Source: Cohnella candidum (GTDB lineage Bacteria > Bacillota > Bacilli > Paenibacillales > Paenibacillaceae). Taken from it: 64,000 nt of DNA. Under the pieces are notes generated by a model, which was not told where the DNA came from, did not search any database, and saw only the letters and a program-made list of their open reading frames with translations. A program made the translations under genes and the position numbers. Location of the stretch: contig NZ_CP033433.1 in the NCBI RefSeq assembly GCF_003713065.1, positions 903,001 to 967,000 on the forward strand, given 5' to 3'. This document shows positions 33,204 through 42,238 of the stretch, one piece after another. Positions within the stretch are counted from its first letter, which is position 1. Every line of letters starts with the position of its first letter.

Positions 33204-34622
33204 ATGATGACCAAAGCAAACATCGGCGTCGTCGGCATGGCCGTTATGGGACGCAACCTGGCGCTCAACATCGAAAGCCGCGGTTTTACGGTAGCCGTAT
33301 TCAACCGCTCGCCGGACAAAACGAACGACCTGCTCGCGACGGACGGCAAAGGCAAAAACCTCGTCGGCACGTTCTCGGTTGAGGAATTCGTGAACGCGCT
33401 CGAGAAGCCGCGGAAAATCCTCATCATGGTACAAGCGGGAGCGGGAACCGACGCGACGATCGAGTCGCTGCTGCCCCACCTGGACAAAGGCGACATCATC
33501 ATCGACGGCGGCAACGCCTACTTCCCGGATACGCAGCGCCGCAGCAGAGAACTGACCGAGAAGGGCTTCCATTTCATCGGAACCGGCGTTTCGGGCGGCG
33601 AGGAAGGCGCGCTGAAAGGCCCTTCCATCATGCCGGGCGGCCCGGAAGAAGCTTATCGTCTCGTCGAGCCGATCCTCACGGGCATTTCCGCGAAAGTGAA
33701 CGGGGATCCTTGCTGCACGTACATCGGACCGGACGGCGCCGGCCATTACGTGAAAATGGTGCATAACGGCATCGAGTACGGCGACATGCAGCTCATCTGC
33801 GAAGCTTACCAATTGCTCAAGGACGTCGTCGGCCTGTCGACGGACGAGCTCCACGGCATCTTCACCGAATGGAACAAGGGCGAGCTCGACAGCTATCTGA
33901 TCGAGATCACCGCGGACATTTTCTCGCAGAAAGATTCGGAAACCGGCAAGCCGATGGTCGACGTCATCCTCGACGCCGCCGGCCAGAAGGGTACCGGCAA
34001 ATGGACGAGCCAAAGCGCCCTCGATCTCGGCGTTCCGCTGTCCATCATTACGGAATCGGTATTCGCCCGCTTCCTTTCCGCCATCAAGGAAGAGCGCGTC
34101 GCGGCCAGCAAAGTGCTGAGCGGTCCGAAGACGCAGCCGTTCCAAGGCGACAAAGCGGCATTCATCGAAAGCATCCGCAAGGCGCTGTTCGCGAGCAAAA
34201 TCTGCTCCTACGCGCAAGGCTTCGCGCAAATGCGCGCGGCTTCCGAGGAATACGGCTGGAACCTGCGCTACGGCGATATCGCGATGATTTTCCGCGGCGG
34301 CTGCATCATCCGCGCCCGCTTCCTGCAGAACATCAAAGACGCGTACGACCGCGACGCCAACCTGCGCAACCTGCTGCTTGACGAGTACTTCAAAGGAATC
34401 GTCGAAAATTACCAGGACGCATGGCGCGAAGTCGTGGCGACGGCGGTTCGCTACGGCATTCCGGTACCGTCGTTCTCCAGCGCGCTGTCTTACTACGACA
34501 GCTACCGCTCGGAGCGCCTCCCGGCGAACCTGCTGCAAGCGCAGCGCGACTACTTCGGCGCGCATACGTTCAAGCGGCTGGACAAGGAAGGCACGTTCCA
34601 CCACGACTGGATCCACAACTAA
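33204..34622 (+). CDS. gnd: 6-Phosphogluconate dehydrogenase (decarboxylating)
   Basis: Oxidises 6-phosphogluconate to ribulose 5-phosphate and CO2 in the pentose phosphate pathway. The 472-residue length is typical of the long type. The dinucleotide site is [15 protein letters not shown]; the substrate block [20 protein letters not shown] and the catalytic lysine region [15 protein letters not shown] are intact; the C-terminal end carries FHHDWI. Two adjacent ATG codons follow AAGGATGAAGA. The stop codon overlaps the stop of a small gene on the other strand. Confidence 0.96.
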   Translation: MMTKANIGVVGMAVMGRNLALNIESRGFTVAVFNRSPDKTNDLLATDGKGKNLVGTFSVEEFVNALEKPRKILIMVQAGAGTDATIESLLPHLDKGDIIIDGGNAYFPDTQRRSRELTEKGFHFIGTGVSGGEEGALKGPSIMPGGPEEAYRLVEPILTGISAKVNGDPCCTYIGPDGAGHYVKMVHNGIEYGDMQLICEAYQLLKDVVGLSTDELHGIFTEWNKGELDSYLIEITADIFSQKDSETGKPMVDVILDAAGQKGTGKWTSQSALDLGVPLSIITESVFARFLSAIKEERVAASKVLSGPKTQPFQGDKAAFIESIRKALFASKICSYAQGFAQMRAASEEYGWNLRYGDIAMIFRGGCIIRARFLQNIKDAYDRDANLRNLLLDEYFKGIVENYQDAWREVVATAVRYGIPVPSFSSALSYYDSYRSERLPANLLQAQRDYFGAHTFKRLDKEGTFHHDWIHN

Positions 34623-34909
34623 GCCGTTTCGGCCGCGAACAGCGTCCGGAGCATAACCCGGAAGCAGGCAGTCTCCGGCTGGCCAGGCGTTTGCTTGTGC
34701 AGCAGGAGGAGCGCCATTTCGGCGAAACAGGCGAAACATTCGATAAGCTGCGGCCGATCGAGCCCCGACCATTCGGGCGCTCCTTCGGCCGCTTTTCTTT
34801 TGACATGATGAAGAGCCCACAGGACATCTTCCCGGCAAAACGGCTGGGAAGGGTCCAATAGGCGTTTAAGCGGGCTTTCTTGAGCCCGGGGATGGGAGGT
34901 GTTGGCCAA
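34619..34909 (-). CDS. Small hypothetical protein overlapping the gnd stop
   Basis: A 96-residue cytosolic protein with a helical, Cys-containing centre ([20 protein letters not shown]). TTG start at 34909 with AGGTGA about six bases ahead. Its stop codon shares bases with the gnd stop on the opposite strand. An upstream promoter candidate lies at 34991. No family recognised; residue composition and codon pattern look like real coding sequence. Confidence 0.55.
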   Translation of the reverse strand: MANTSHPRAQESPLKRLLDPSQPFCREDVLWALHHVKRKAAEGAPEWSGLDRPQLIECFACFAEMALLLLHKQTPGQPETACFRVMLRTLFAAETA

Positions 34910-34990
34910 TTCGGATCACCTGCAGGTTCGGCTTCGGCTTTCACTACCACCTTACGGAAAAAAAACCGGTTTTATACCTGTGCCGCGGCT

Positions 34991-35019
34991 GTTATGCTAT
35001 GATACGAAGAAGCGTGCAA
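34991..35019 (-). promoter_or_regulatory. Possible promoter of the small gene antisense-adjacent to gnd
   Basis: Minus-strand TTGCAC, 17-base spacer, CATAAC. A palindrome AAAACCGGTTTT plus a T run lies between it and the gene, which might attenuate it. Confidence 0.4.
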
Positions 35020-35038
35020 GAAACCGCAACAGGTCCAT

Positions 35039-35064
35039 AAAAAAAGCGGAGCTTTCGCTCCGCC
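35039..35064 (-). terminator. Terminator of the rhodanese gene
   Basis: Minus-strand stem GCGGAGC/GCTCCGC, loop GAAA, seven T. Confidence 0.85.
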
Positions 35065-35069
35065 TTTCC

Positions 35070-35375
35070 TTATGGCAGCTGGGACCAGGCCAGCATTCCG
35101 CCCACCATGTTCACGGGCTTCTCGAAGCCCAGCATGTTCAGGTAATCGCAGACTTGGCCGCTCCGGTGGCTGCTGCGGCAGACGAAGATGACTTCGCCTT
35201 CGCGGGGGATCTCGTCCAGCCGCTGCGGGATTTGGCCCATCGGCAGGTGGATGGCGCCCGGAATCATGCCGTAAGCGACTTCTTCCGGTTCGCGAACGTC
35301 GATGATCAGGGGTTTCTCCCCGGCATCGAGCCGCGCCTTCAGCTCTTCCACCGTAATCGTTTCTTGGGGATTCAT
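35070..35375 (-). CDS. Single-domain rhodanese-like sulfurtransferase
   Basis: A 101-residue cytosolic rhodanese domain. The catalytic loop VCRSSHRSGQ (Cys about residue 67) is intact, with the early LIIDVREPEEVAYGMIPGAI and late GFEKPVNMVGGMLAW blocks. It carries persulfide sulfur on the Cys; the acceptor is unknown. ATG at 35375 has AAAGGGAGA ahead. It has its own strong promoter and terminator. Confidence 0.93.
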   Translation of the reverse strand: MNPQETITVEELKARLDAGEKPLIIDVREPEEVAYGMIPGAIHLPMGQIPQRLDEIPREGEVIFVCRSSHRSGQVCDYLNMLGFEKPVNMVGGMLAWSQLP

Positions 35376-35407
35376 GGGGATTCTCCCTTTCGCTTTCGTT
35401 TGGTATC

Positions 35408-35436
35408 ATCATAAGAAACGCCATGCCGCGTGTCAA
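35408..35436 (-). promoter_or_regulatory. Promoter of the rhodanese gene
   Basis: Minus-strand TTGACA, 17-base spacer, TATGAT: close to consensus. Confidence 0.8.
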
Positions 35437-35498
35437 TTCGATTCAAAGGCGGCTGGCCGCGCCAGTCCTACATACAATAAGGGAGTGTTACGTACAAG

Positions 35499-36803
35499 AT
35501 GGATATGATCGTAACGCCGACGGGCAGGCTGCAAGGGGAACTCCAAGCGCTGTCGTCCAAAAACTACACCACCCGTTACCTGCTCGCGGCGGCGCTCGCG
35601 GAAGGAACCAGCACCATTTTGTATCCGGCCCACAGCGAAGACGGCGAAGCGATGCGCCGCTGCATCCGGGATTTGGGAGCAGTGGTCGAAGAGGATGCCG
35701 AGAAGATCGTCATCCGGGGCTTCGGCCGCCATCCGAAACCGGTCAAGGAGCTGAACGTGGGCAACGCGGGCGCGGTTCTCCGTTTTATCCTGTCCATCGC
35801 CGCCCTGCTGCCGGAGGAAGTGACGTTCGTCAACGCTTATCCGCAGTCGCTGGGCAAACGTCCTCACGACGACTTGATCGTTGCCTTGCAAAGCATGGGC
35901 GTCGAAATCGAGCACAACGGCGGGAAACTGCCGATCACGCTCAAGGGCGGCAAACCGCGCGGAGGCAAAATCCGCGTATCGGGCAGCGTCAGCTCCCAAT
36001 TTCTCAGCTCGCTGCTGTTCCTGACCCCGCTGCTCGACGAAGACAGCGAAATCGAAGTGCTCCACGACCTCAAATCGAAGGTCGTCATCGGGCAAACGCT
36101 CGAGGTGCTGCGGCAGGCGGGAATCGTCGTGGAAGCTTCGGATGACCTCATGCATTATCGCGTGCCGGGCAAGCAGCAGTACCGGGCGCAAACCTATACG
36201 GTTCAGGGCGACTACCCCGGCTCCGCCGCCGTGCTGGCCGCGGCCGCCGTCACGGACTCCGACGTGAAGCTGCACCGGCTGATGGAAGACAGCAAGCAGG
36301 GCGAGCGGGCGGTCGTCGACGTTTTGCGCGCGATGAACGTACCTCTGACCCACGAAAACGGAACCGTGCACGTGCGCGGGAACGGACGGATGACGGCGGG
36401 AGAGTTCGACGGGGACGAGTTCACCGACGGCGTGCTCGCCATGGTCGCGGCAAGCGTGTTCGCCGAAGGGACGTCGCGTTTCTATAACGTCGAGAACCTC
36501 CGTTACAAGGAATGCGACCGCATTACCGACTACTTGGCGGAGCTCCGCAAGGCGGGGGCGAACGTCGAGGAGAAGCGGGACGAGATTATCGTGCACGGCC
36601 GGCCGGAAGGCGTGGAAGGCGGCGTCGAGATCGACGCGCACTTCGACCACCGGGTCATCATGGCGCTGACGGTCGTCGGCCTTCGCGCGGCGAAGCCGAT
36701 CCGGATCCGCGACGCGCATCACGTGGCCAAATCCTATCCGCAGTATTTCGACCACCTCAAGGCGCTTGGCGCCAACGTGGAGTGGGTACAAGAAGAAAAA
36801 TAA
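35499..36803 (+). CDS. aroA: 3-Phosphoshikimate 1-carboxyvinyltransferase (EPSP synthase)
   Basis: Joins phosphoenolpyruvate to shikimate 3-phosphate in aromatic amino acid synthesis. The 434 residues cover both lobes: SSKNYTTRYLLAAALAEG (catalytic Lys), GNAGAVLRFILS, LGKRPHDDLIVALQSMG, and the C-terminal NLRYKECDRI and DHRVIMAL. The segment normally written NAGTAMRPL reads NAGAVLRFI, so the residues equivalent to Thr97 and Pro101 of E. coli are Ala and Phe. Such changes lie at the glyphosate-contact loop. GGGAG precedes the ATG at a slightly long distance. In B. subtilis an aroA gene (another reaction) is near ccpA, so the name should not be confused. Confidence 0.93.
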   Translation: MDMIVTPTGRLQGELQALSSKNYTTRYLLAAALAEGTSTILYPAHSEDGEAMRRCIRDLGAVVEEDAEKIVIRGFGRHPKPVKELNVGNAGAVLRFILSIAALLPEEVTFVNAYPQSLGKRPHDDLIVALQSMGVEIEHNGGKLPITLKGGKPRGGKIRVSGSVSSQFLSSLLFLTPLLDEDSEIEVLHDLKSKVVIGQTLEVLRQAGIVVEASDDLMHYRVPGKQQYRAQTYTVQGDYPGSAAVLAAAAVTDSDVKLHRLMEDSKQGERAVVDVLRAMNVPLTHENGTVHVRGNGRMTAGEFDGDEFTDGVLAMVAASVFAEGTSRFYNVENLRYKECDRITDYLAELRKAGANVEEKRDEIIVHGRPEGVEGGVEIDAHFDHRVIMALTVVGLRAAKPIRIRDAHHVAKSYPQYFDHLKALGANVEWVQEEK

Positions 36804-36819
36804 AAGGAGCTGATCGATC

Positions 36820-37248
36820 ATGGCGTTCGAGAATCCGTCGCGCGACGAGATCAAGCGGATTTTGCAGGAGTCGCAAACGATCGCGGTCGTCGGCCTGTCC
36901 GACGATCCCTCTAAGGTATCGCATATGGTATCCGCGGCCATGCAGGCTAAAGGATACAAGATTATCCCCGTGAATCCCAACGCGGAATCGATTCTCGGGG
37001 AGAAGGCGTATCCGTCGCTGGCCGACGTGCCGGGGCCGATCGACATCGTCAACGTGTTCCGGCGTCCGGAGCACACGCCCCCGATCGCGAAAGAAGCGGT
37101 AGGCGTTCGAGCCAAGACGTTATGGCTGCAGCTCGGGATCGCGAACGACGAAGCGGCCGAGATCGCACGGGAAGCCGGGCTGAACGTCATCATGGATCGC
37201 TGCATCAAGGTGGAGGATTCGATTTTGCTTCCTCACGGCAAAGCGTGA
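36820..37248 (+). CDS. CoA-binding domain protein (YneT-like)
   Basis: A 142-residue single Rossmann-type CoA-binding domain related to the N-terminal part of succinyl-CoA synthetase. Seen are TIAVVGLSDDPSKVSHMVS, YKIIPVNPNAESILGEKAY and the end LNVIMDRCIKVE. It lies 17 bases after aroA and is probably co-transcribed; AAAGGAGC precedes the ATG. Role unknown. Confidence 0.9.
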   Translation: MAFENPSRDEIKRILQESQTIAVVGLSDDPSKVSHMVSAAMQAKGYKIIPVNPNAESILGEKAYPSLADVPGPIDIVNVFRRPEHTPPIAKEAVGVRAKTLWLQLGIANDEAAEIAREAGLNVIMDRCIKVEDSILLPHGKA

Positions 37249-37263
37249 AGCGGAGCCGCCGGG

Positions 37264-37290
37264 ACCGGGCGAAAGCCCGGTTTTTTCTTT
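37264..37290 (+). terminator. Terminator after aroA and the CoA-binding gene
   Basis: Stem ACCGGGC/GCCCGGT, loop GAAA, six T. Confidence 0.85.
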
Positions 37291-37342
37291 GACAAACGCC
37301 AGGCCTCGGCTTACCATCGAGGAAGAGGAGGGGTATCGCCGC

Positions 37343-39235
37343 ATGTTCGGAGTGGGCTATCTCCAAAGGCTGGGACGGGCCATGATGCTGCCGATGACCG
37401 TGCTGCCGGCCGCCGCCATTTTTCTGATGCTCGCGAGATTGCCCTGGGAGGCGCTCGGCTGGCCGCAAGTGCCGGAGCTGCTTCACGCCGCGGGACTCGT
37501 GATGTTCCAATATACGCCGCACGTGTTCGCTGTCGGCATCGCGCTCGGCTTGTCGAACCAATCGGCCGCGGCGGGGATTTCGTCCCTTGCCGGAATGTTC
37601 ATTTTCACCGCGATCACGTATGCTTACGATCCCAACGGCGTCCAGCCCTCGATGTTCGCGGGGGCGGTCATCGGGATCGCGTCCGGCTGGGCGCATGAAC
37701 GGTTCAAATCGTTCGTGCTGCCGGAGTTTCTGCAGTTTTTCGGGGGAACCCGATTCGTTCCGCTGTTCATGAGCGGTTTTTCCCTGTTGTTCGCGTGGAT
37801 CATGATCGGAGCGGGGCAGAGCCTGGTGAACCTGGCCTCGTCGGCCGGCACCCTCGTCGGTTCCGCGGGAGGCTTTGGCATTTTCCTGTACGGCTTCCTG
37901 CACCGGATTCTCGTGGCTTTCGGCCTTCACCATCTGCTGAACCACGTTTTCTGGTTCCAGGTAGGGCAATACAAAGACGCAACGGGGGCCGTCTATTTCG
38001 GCGACATGCCGAGGTTTTTCGCCGGGGATCCCGAGGCCGGCGCTTACATGGCGGGGCTGTACCCGGTCATTATGTTCGCCCTTCCCGCCGTCGCGTTCGC
38101 GATCATTCATGAGGCCAGGGAGGACCTGAAGCCCAAAATTTCCAAGCAATTCCGGATCGCCGCGCTCGGTTCCTTCCTCACCGGCGTGACGGAACCGGTC
38201 GAATTCGCCTTCCTGTTCGTTGCGCCTTACTTATTCCTGGTGCACGCCGTACTGTCCGGCGGCGTCATGTGGCTCACTTACGAGATGGGCATCCGACACG
38301 GCTTCAGCTTCTCGGCCGGCGCGCTGGAATACTTCATCAACCTGCCGCTGGCGACGAAGGGCTGGATGATCATCCCGCTCGGGCTCGTGACGGGGTTGGT
38401 TTATTACGTACTTTTCCGGTGGAGCATCCGGCGCTTCCAATTGACGACGCCCGGACGCGAGGACGCGACCCGCTTGGACGATTGGGCGGGGGACGTGCCT
38501 TACCGGGCTCCGCTCATCCTGCAGGCGCTGGGCGCGAAGGAAAACATCGTCCGCATGGAAGCCTGCATCACGCGGCTTCGCCTGACTCTGGACGACGACG
38601 GGAGGATCGACGCGCAGGCGCTGCGCCATCTGGGCGCGGCCGGCGTCATCCGGCTCGGCGGCGGACACGTGCAGGTCGTTTTCGGCACGTATTCGGAGCT
38701 GATCCGGGAAGAAATCCAGAAGCTGATGCAGCAGGACGTGCAGCAGGTGCAATTCCATGCGCCCGTTCAAGGCCGCATGATCCCGATCGAGGAAGTGGAC
38801 GATCCGATCTTCGCCGGCAAGCTCGTGGGCCGCGGCGTCGCGTTCATCCCGGATAAAGGAGAGCTCGTGGCGCCCCTCAAAGGGAAGATCATCCATGTGC
38901 ATCCGTCGCTGCACGCCGTCGGCCTGCGCACGGAGGACGGCTTGGAGGTGCTGCTCCACGTCGGCATCGACACTTCGCTGCTGAAAGGGGAAGGTTTCAC
39001 GGCCCTCGCCAAGGAAGGCGACGAGGTGTCGCCGGGGCAGCCGCTGCTGCGGTTCCATTTGCCGACGCTGCGCAAACGGGCCAAATCGCTCGCGACCCCC
39101 ATGGTCATTACGAACCCGGAAATCGTCCGGTCTTGGAGGTTCGCGCCGTTTAAACCGGTCAAAAAAGGGCAGGCGGCCGTCATGTCCGTCGTCGTGGAAA
39201 AGAGAGAACAGAAGGGCCAGGGGGTGGAGTCATGA
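37343..39235 (+). CDS. nagE: PTS transporter subunit IICBA, N-acetylglucosamine/glucose type
   Basis: Imports and phosphorylates N-acetylglucosamine or glucose. The 630-residue fusion has domains in the order C-B-A: IIC membrane part (about residues 1-375, start YLQRLGRAMMLPMTVLPAAA as in NagE), IIB (about 390-465, phospho-Cys in MEACITRLRL, about 407) and IIA (about 485-620, phospho-His in LLHVGIDT, about 538). ATG at 37343 has AGGAGGGG nine bases ahead; the frame is open further up into the terminator. It overlaps the enzyme I gene (ATGA). The choice between glucose and GlcNAc is not certain. Confidence 0.9.
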   Translation: MFGVGYLQRLGRAMMLPMTVLPAAAIFLMLARLPWEALGWPQVPELLHAAGLVMFQYTPHVFAVGIALGLSNQSAAAGISSLAGMFIFTAITYAYDPNGVQPSMFAGAVIGIASGWAHERFKSFVLPEFLQFFGGTRFVPLFMSGFSLLFAWIMIGAGQSLVNLASSAGTLVGSAGGFGIFLYGFLHRILVAFGLHHLLNHVFWFQVGQYKDATGAVYFGDMPRFFAGDPEAGAYMAGLYPVIMFALPAVAFAIIHEAREDLKPKISKQFRIAALGSFLTGVTEPVEFAFLFVAPYLFLVHAVLSGGVMWLTYEMGIRHGFSFSAGALEYFINLPLATKGWMIIPLGLVTGLVYYVLFRWSIRRFQLTTPGREDATRLDDWAGDVPYRAPLILQALGAKENIVRMEACITRLRLTLDDDGRIDAQALRHLGAAGVIRLGGGHVQVVFGTYSELIREEIQKLMQQDVQQVQFHAPVQGRMIPIEEVDDPIFAGKLVGRGVAFIPDKGELVAPLKGKIIHVHPSLHAVGLRTEDGLEVLLHVGIDTSLLKGEGFTALAKEGDEVSPGQPLLRFHLPTLRKRAKSLATPMVITNPEIVRSWRFAPFKPVKKGQAAVMSVVVEKREQKGQGVES

Positions 39236-40971
39236 TTCAGGCGCTGGGAGCATCGAACGGCATCGCGATCGGCAAAGCGTTCGTCCTGCCGAATTGGGAG
39301 TGGGAGCTGCCGGAGAAAAAAATCGACGTCGCGGATTTGGCGAAGGAATTCGAGCGGCTGTACGAGGGCGTTCGACGGTCCAAAAGCGAAATCGCGCGCA
39401 TGAAATCGGAGCTCGACGAGGCGGTCGGCGTGCAGGAGTCCAGCATTTTCGACGCCCACATCGCGATTCTGGAGGATCCCGTGTTCATGAACGAGATCCA
39501 GGGCATCATTCAGCGGCAGTATAAGGCTGCAGAGGTTGCCGTCAAAGAAGCGATCGACCATTTCGTCACGATGTTCGACCTGCTCGACGACGAATACATG
39601 AAGGAGCGGGCCGTCGACATCAAGGACGTCGGCAACCGGCTGCTCAAACACTTGCTCGGCGTGCCCGAAATCTCGCTGCCCGAGGATACGCAGCCGTTCG
39701 TGCTCGTCGTCCGGGAGCTGTCGCCCTCTCAGTTGATCCATTTGCGTCCCGAGCTCGTTCTCGGCATCGTGACGATGGTTGGCAGCCCGACTTCCCACGC
39801 GGCCATTATGGCGCGCGCCTTCGGCATTCCGCTCGTGATGGGGGCGGAAGGCAAGCTGGAAGCGCCCATCGCCACGGGAGACTTGCTCATCGTAGACGGC
39901 GGAACCGGCCAGTTGTTCTTGGATCCGGATCCAAGCACGATAGAAGTATACGCAGGCAGACGATCGCGTCATCTGGAGCAGCGGGAGAAGCTCCGGTCGC
40001 TCATCGCCGTTCCTTCCCTGACGCCGGACGGCTTTACGCTTCAGCTCGCTTCGAACATCAGCTCCATCAAAGAGCTGGAAGCTTCTCTCGACTGCGGGGC
40101 GGAAGGCGTGGGCTTGTTCCGGACGGAATTTCTCTACATGGACCGCAACCATTTCCCTTCCGAAGAGGAACAGTTCGAGGTGTACCGGGCGGCCGCGGAA
40201 AAGCTGCAGGGCAAACCGCTCATCATCCGCACGCTCGACATCGGCGGGGATAAGCAGCTCGATTACTACGAGATGCCCGCAGAGGACAATCCGTTTCTCG
40301 GCTACCGGGCGATCCGGTTCAGCCTGGACCGCAAGGACCTGTTCAAAACCCAGCTGCGCGCGATACTCAGGGCGGCGGCTTACGGAGACGTCCAGGTCAT
40401 GTACCCTCTTATCGCTTCCGTCGAAGAGGTGAGGGAGGCCAACGCGGTGCTCGATCAAGCCCGCCGCGAGCTGGAAGAACAGGGGATTCCGCACCGTTCC
40501 GGCATTCCGGCCGGCATCATGATCGAAGTGCCGGCCGCGGTGGCGATCGCAGACCTGCTGGCCGAGGAAGTCGCGTTCTTCAGCATCGGAACGAACGACT
40601 TGATTCAGTTTACGCTGGCCGTCGACCGGATGAACGAGAAGATCAGCCACCTCTACGAGCCGTTCCATCCGGCGGTCATCCGCATGCTCGCCAATGTCGT
40701 GGAAGCGGCCAAACGCCGCGGCATTCCCGTCAGCGTCTGCGGAGAGCTCGCCGGCGACGTGCTCGCGCTGCCGATTTGGCTGGGCCTCGGCATCGAGGAA
40801 CTGAGCCTGTCGGCCCAGGCGATCCTGCCGGTGAAAGAGTGCATGCTGCGCACCCGTTCGACCGACTGCCGCAGCGTGCTGGAAGAGATGCTGCGCTGCC
40901 GTACCGCGGCGGATATCCGCCGGTTGGCGGAAAACTTCCACGCGTCCGCGATGTCCTGCGCAGGCGGATAA
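39232..40971 (+). CDS. ptsI: PTS enzyme I (phosphoenolpyruvate-protein phosphotransferase)
   Basis: Takes phosphate from PEP and passes it to HPr. The 579-residue length is normal. The phospho-His region reads VGSPTSHAAIMARAFGIP, with His189; the usual Gly-Gly-Arg/Lys before Thr-Ser-His is Gly-Ser-Pro here. The PEP site is intact: GLFRTEFLYMDR, SIGTNDLIQFTLAVDR and catalytic Cys in SVCGELAGD (about 503). The gene overlaps nagE by ATGA. No HPr gene is nearby, so HPr must come from elsewhere; this may be a second, dedicated enzyme I. Confidence 0.9.
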   Translation: MIQALGASNGIAIGKAFVLPNWEWELPEKKIDVADLAKEFERLYEGVRRSKSEIARMKSELDEAVGVQESSIFDAHIAILEDPVFMNEIQGIIQRQYKAAEVAVKEAIDHFVTMFDLLDDEYMKERAVDIKDVGNRLLKHLLGVPEISLPEDTQPFVLVVRELSPSQLIHLRPELVLGIVTMVGSPTSHAAIMARAFGIPLVMGAEGKLEAPIATGDLLIVDGGTGQLFLDPDPSTIEVYAGRRSRHLEQREKLRSLIAVPSLTPDGFTLQLASNISSIKELEASLDCGAEGVGLFRTEFLYMDRNHFPSEEEQFEVYRAAAEKLQGKPLIIRTLDIGGDKQLDYYEMPAEDNPFLGYRAIRFSLDRKDLFKTQLRAILRAAAYGDVQVMYPLIASVEEVREANAVLDQARRELEEQGIPHRSGIPAGIMIEVPAAVAIADLLAEEVAFFSIGTNDLIQFTLAVDRMNEKISHLYEPFHPAVIRMLANVVEAAKRRGIPVSVCGELAGDVLALPIWLGLGIEELSLSAQAILPVKECMLRTRSTDCRSVLEEMLRCRTAADIRRLAENFHASAMSCAGG

Positions 40972-40995
40972 GACCGCTTTGGCGCGACAAAGAAA

Positions 40996-41049
40996 AATCC
41001 CCGGGAGCGGTGCGGGCGCGTAATGGCGCCGGCGTGCTCTTCGGGGATT
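40996..41049. terminator. Hairpin between ptsI and the DJ-1/PfpI gene
   Basis: Outer stem AATCCCCG/CGGGGATT with an inner GC-rich hairpin; A-rich left and modest T right. Confidence 0.5.
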
Positions 41050-41066
41050 CCTTGTGTGGCTGCCGC

Positions 41067-41591
41067 TTATGCCCGGCCGTACAGCTTGTCGCAGAACGCT
41101 TTGGCGTACGGCGGAAGGTCCGGCGGCCGGCGGGCGGAGATCCAGTTGCGGTCGACGACGACCGGCTCGTCGATCCACGTCGCGCCCGCGTTTTCCCAAT
41201 CGTCACGGATGCCCGGCGTTGAGGTGACGGTGCGTCCTGCCGCGATTTTCGCCGAGATGAGCACCCATCCCGCGTGGCAGATTTGGCCGATCGGCTTGCC
41301 GGCCTCGTCCATTTGGCGGACGAATTCGAGCACCCGCTTGTCCCGGCGGATCTTGTCCGGCGCCCAGCCGCCGACGACGAGCAGGCCGTCGCAGGAGTCT
41401 GGGTCCAGCTCCTCGTATGACAAGTCGGCAACGGCGGGCACGCCGTATTTGCCGACGTATTTGCGCCCGCGCTCCGGGCCTGCCAGCAGCACTTCGGCGC
41501 CTTCTTCCCGAGCTCGGTAAACCGGATACCACAACTCCAAATCTTCGAATTCGTCGTCCACGAAACAGATGACCTTTTTCGATGCGGACAT
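41067..41591 (-). CDS. DJ-1/PfpI family protein
   Basis: A 174-residue class I glutamine amidotransferase-like protein. The nucleophile elbow is GQICHAGWVL (Cys about residue 106), with Glu in FVDDEFEDLELWYPVYR and the closing STPGIRDDWENAGA. Relatives act as deglycases, chaperones or peptidases; which applies here is unknown. ATG at 41591 follows GGGAGGCGAAAGC; the open frame extends 21 codons upstream without a site. Confidence 0.88.
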   Translation of the reverse strand: MSASKKVICFVDDEFEDLELWYPVYRAREEGAEVLLAGPERGRKYVGKYGVPAVADLSYEELDPDSCDGLLVVGGWAPDKIRRDKRVLEFVRQMDEAGKPIGQICHAGWVLISAKIAAGRTVTSTPGIRDDWENAGATWIDEPVVVDRNWISARRPPDLPPYAKAFCDKLYGRA

Positions 41592-41694
41592 GCTTTCGCC
41601 TCCCATTCTTTCTTTACGAGATTCCATTTTAGCAGAACCGGTCCCTTTGTTCACGCGACTTGCGCGGGGACCGGCACAAAGGAGCTTGAACCCA

Positions 41695-42156
41695 TTGCCT
41701 TCTCGCCGTTCGTTCCAATCGCCCGGGTCACCCGCGACGGCATCCTATCGCGTTTGGCGCTTCGCGCCGATGGTCGTCTGGATGGCCGTCATCTTCCTCC
41801 TGTCCGCCCAAAGCGGGGGAGAGCTGGATACTTGGCTGCCTTTCTTCCGGCGGTTGCTGCCCGGACTCGAAGACTTCAATCCGATGCACTATGCCGCCTA
41901 TTTCGTGCTGGCGCTGACCGTTGCGTTCGGCCTCGGCTCCCGCGCGTTTTCCTGGAAGGGCTATTTGTGGATCCTCGCGGTCTGCGTCCTGTACGGCGCC
42001 ACCGACGAATGGCATCAAGCCTACGTGCCGAACCGCACGCCCGACTGGAACGACCTCTTGCACGACGGAATCGGAGCTGCGGCTGCCTGCGTGCTGCTGT
42101 TGATTTACCGGCTTTTCCGCAAGCAAGGAAGAGTCCCGACTTCCAGAAAATACTGA
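41695..42156 (+). CDS. VanZ family membrane protein
   Basis: A 153-residue protein with four membrane helices (about residues 24-42, 68-86, 92-110, 126-142). The family blocks are visible: FLLSAQSGGEL, NPMHYAAYFVLALTVAFGL and GATDEWHQAYVPNRTPDWND. VanZ relatives affect sensitivity to lipoglycopeptides; most members have no proven role. TTG at 41695 is chosen because AAAGGAG lies ahead and the next in-frame starts are far inside. Confidence 0.85.
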   Translation: MPSRRSFQSPGSPATASYRVWRFAPMVVWMAVIFLLSAQSGGELDTWLPFFRRLLPGLEDFNPMHYAAYFVLALTVAFGLGSRAFSWKGYLWILAVCVLYGATDEWHQAYVPNRTPDWNDLLHDGIGAAAACVLLLIYRLFRKQGRVPTSRKY

Positions 42157-42238
42157 AGCGCTTCCGGAAGGATTTCTTCTCGGACACCGCGAATATAGTG
42201 GAGGTAAGCTCTTAGCTTTCGTAAGGAGAGAACCTCTT

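Noticed and set aside
33042..34838. A 598-codon open frame opposite gnd
   Set aside because: gnd motifs are intact on the plus strand; the antisense frame has no recognisable domain and biased composition.
34570..34950. Alternative 126-codon minus frame overlapping the small gene after gnd
   Set aside because: Its composition (Lys/Pro/Arg runs) is less protein-like than the 96-residue frame, it runs further into gnd, and it lacks a ribosome site.
38767..41199. An 810-codon open frame on the minus strand, opposite the PTS genes
   Set aside because: Same antisense artefact; enzyme I and IIA motifs on the plus strand are unambiguous.
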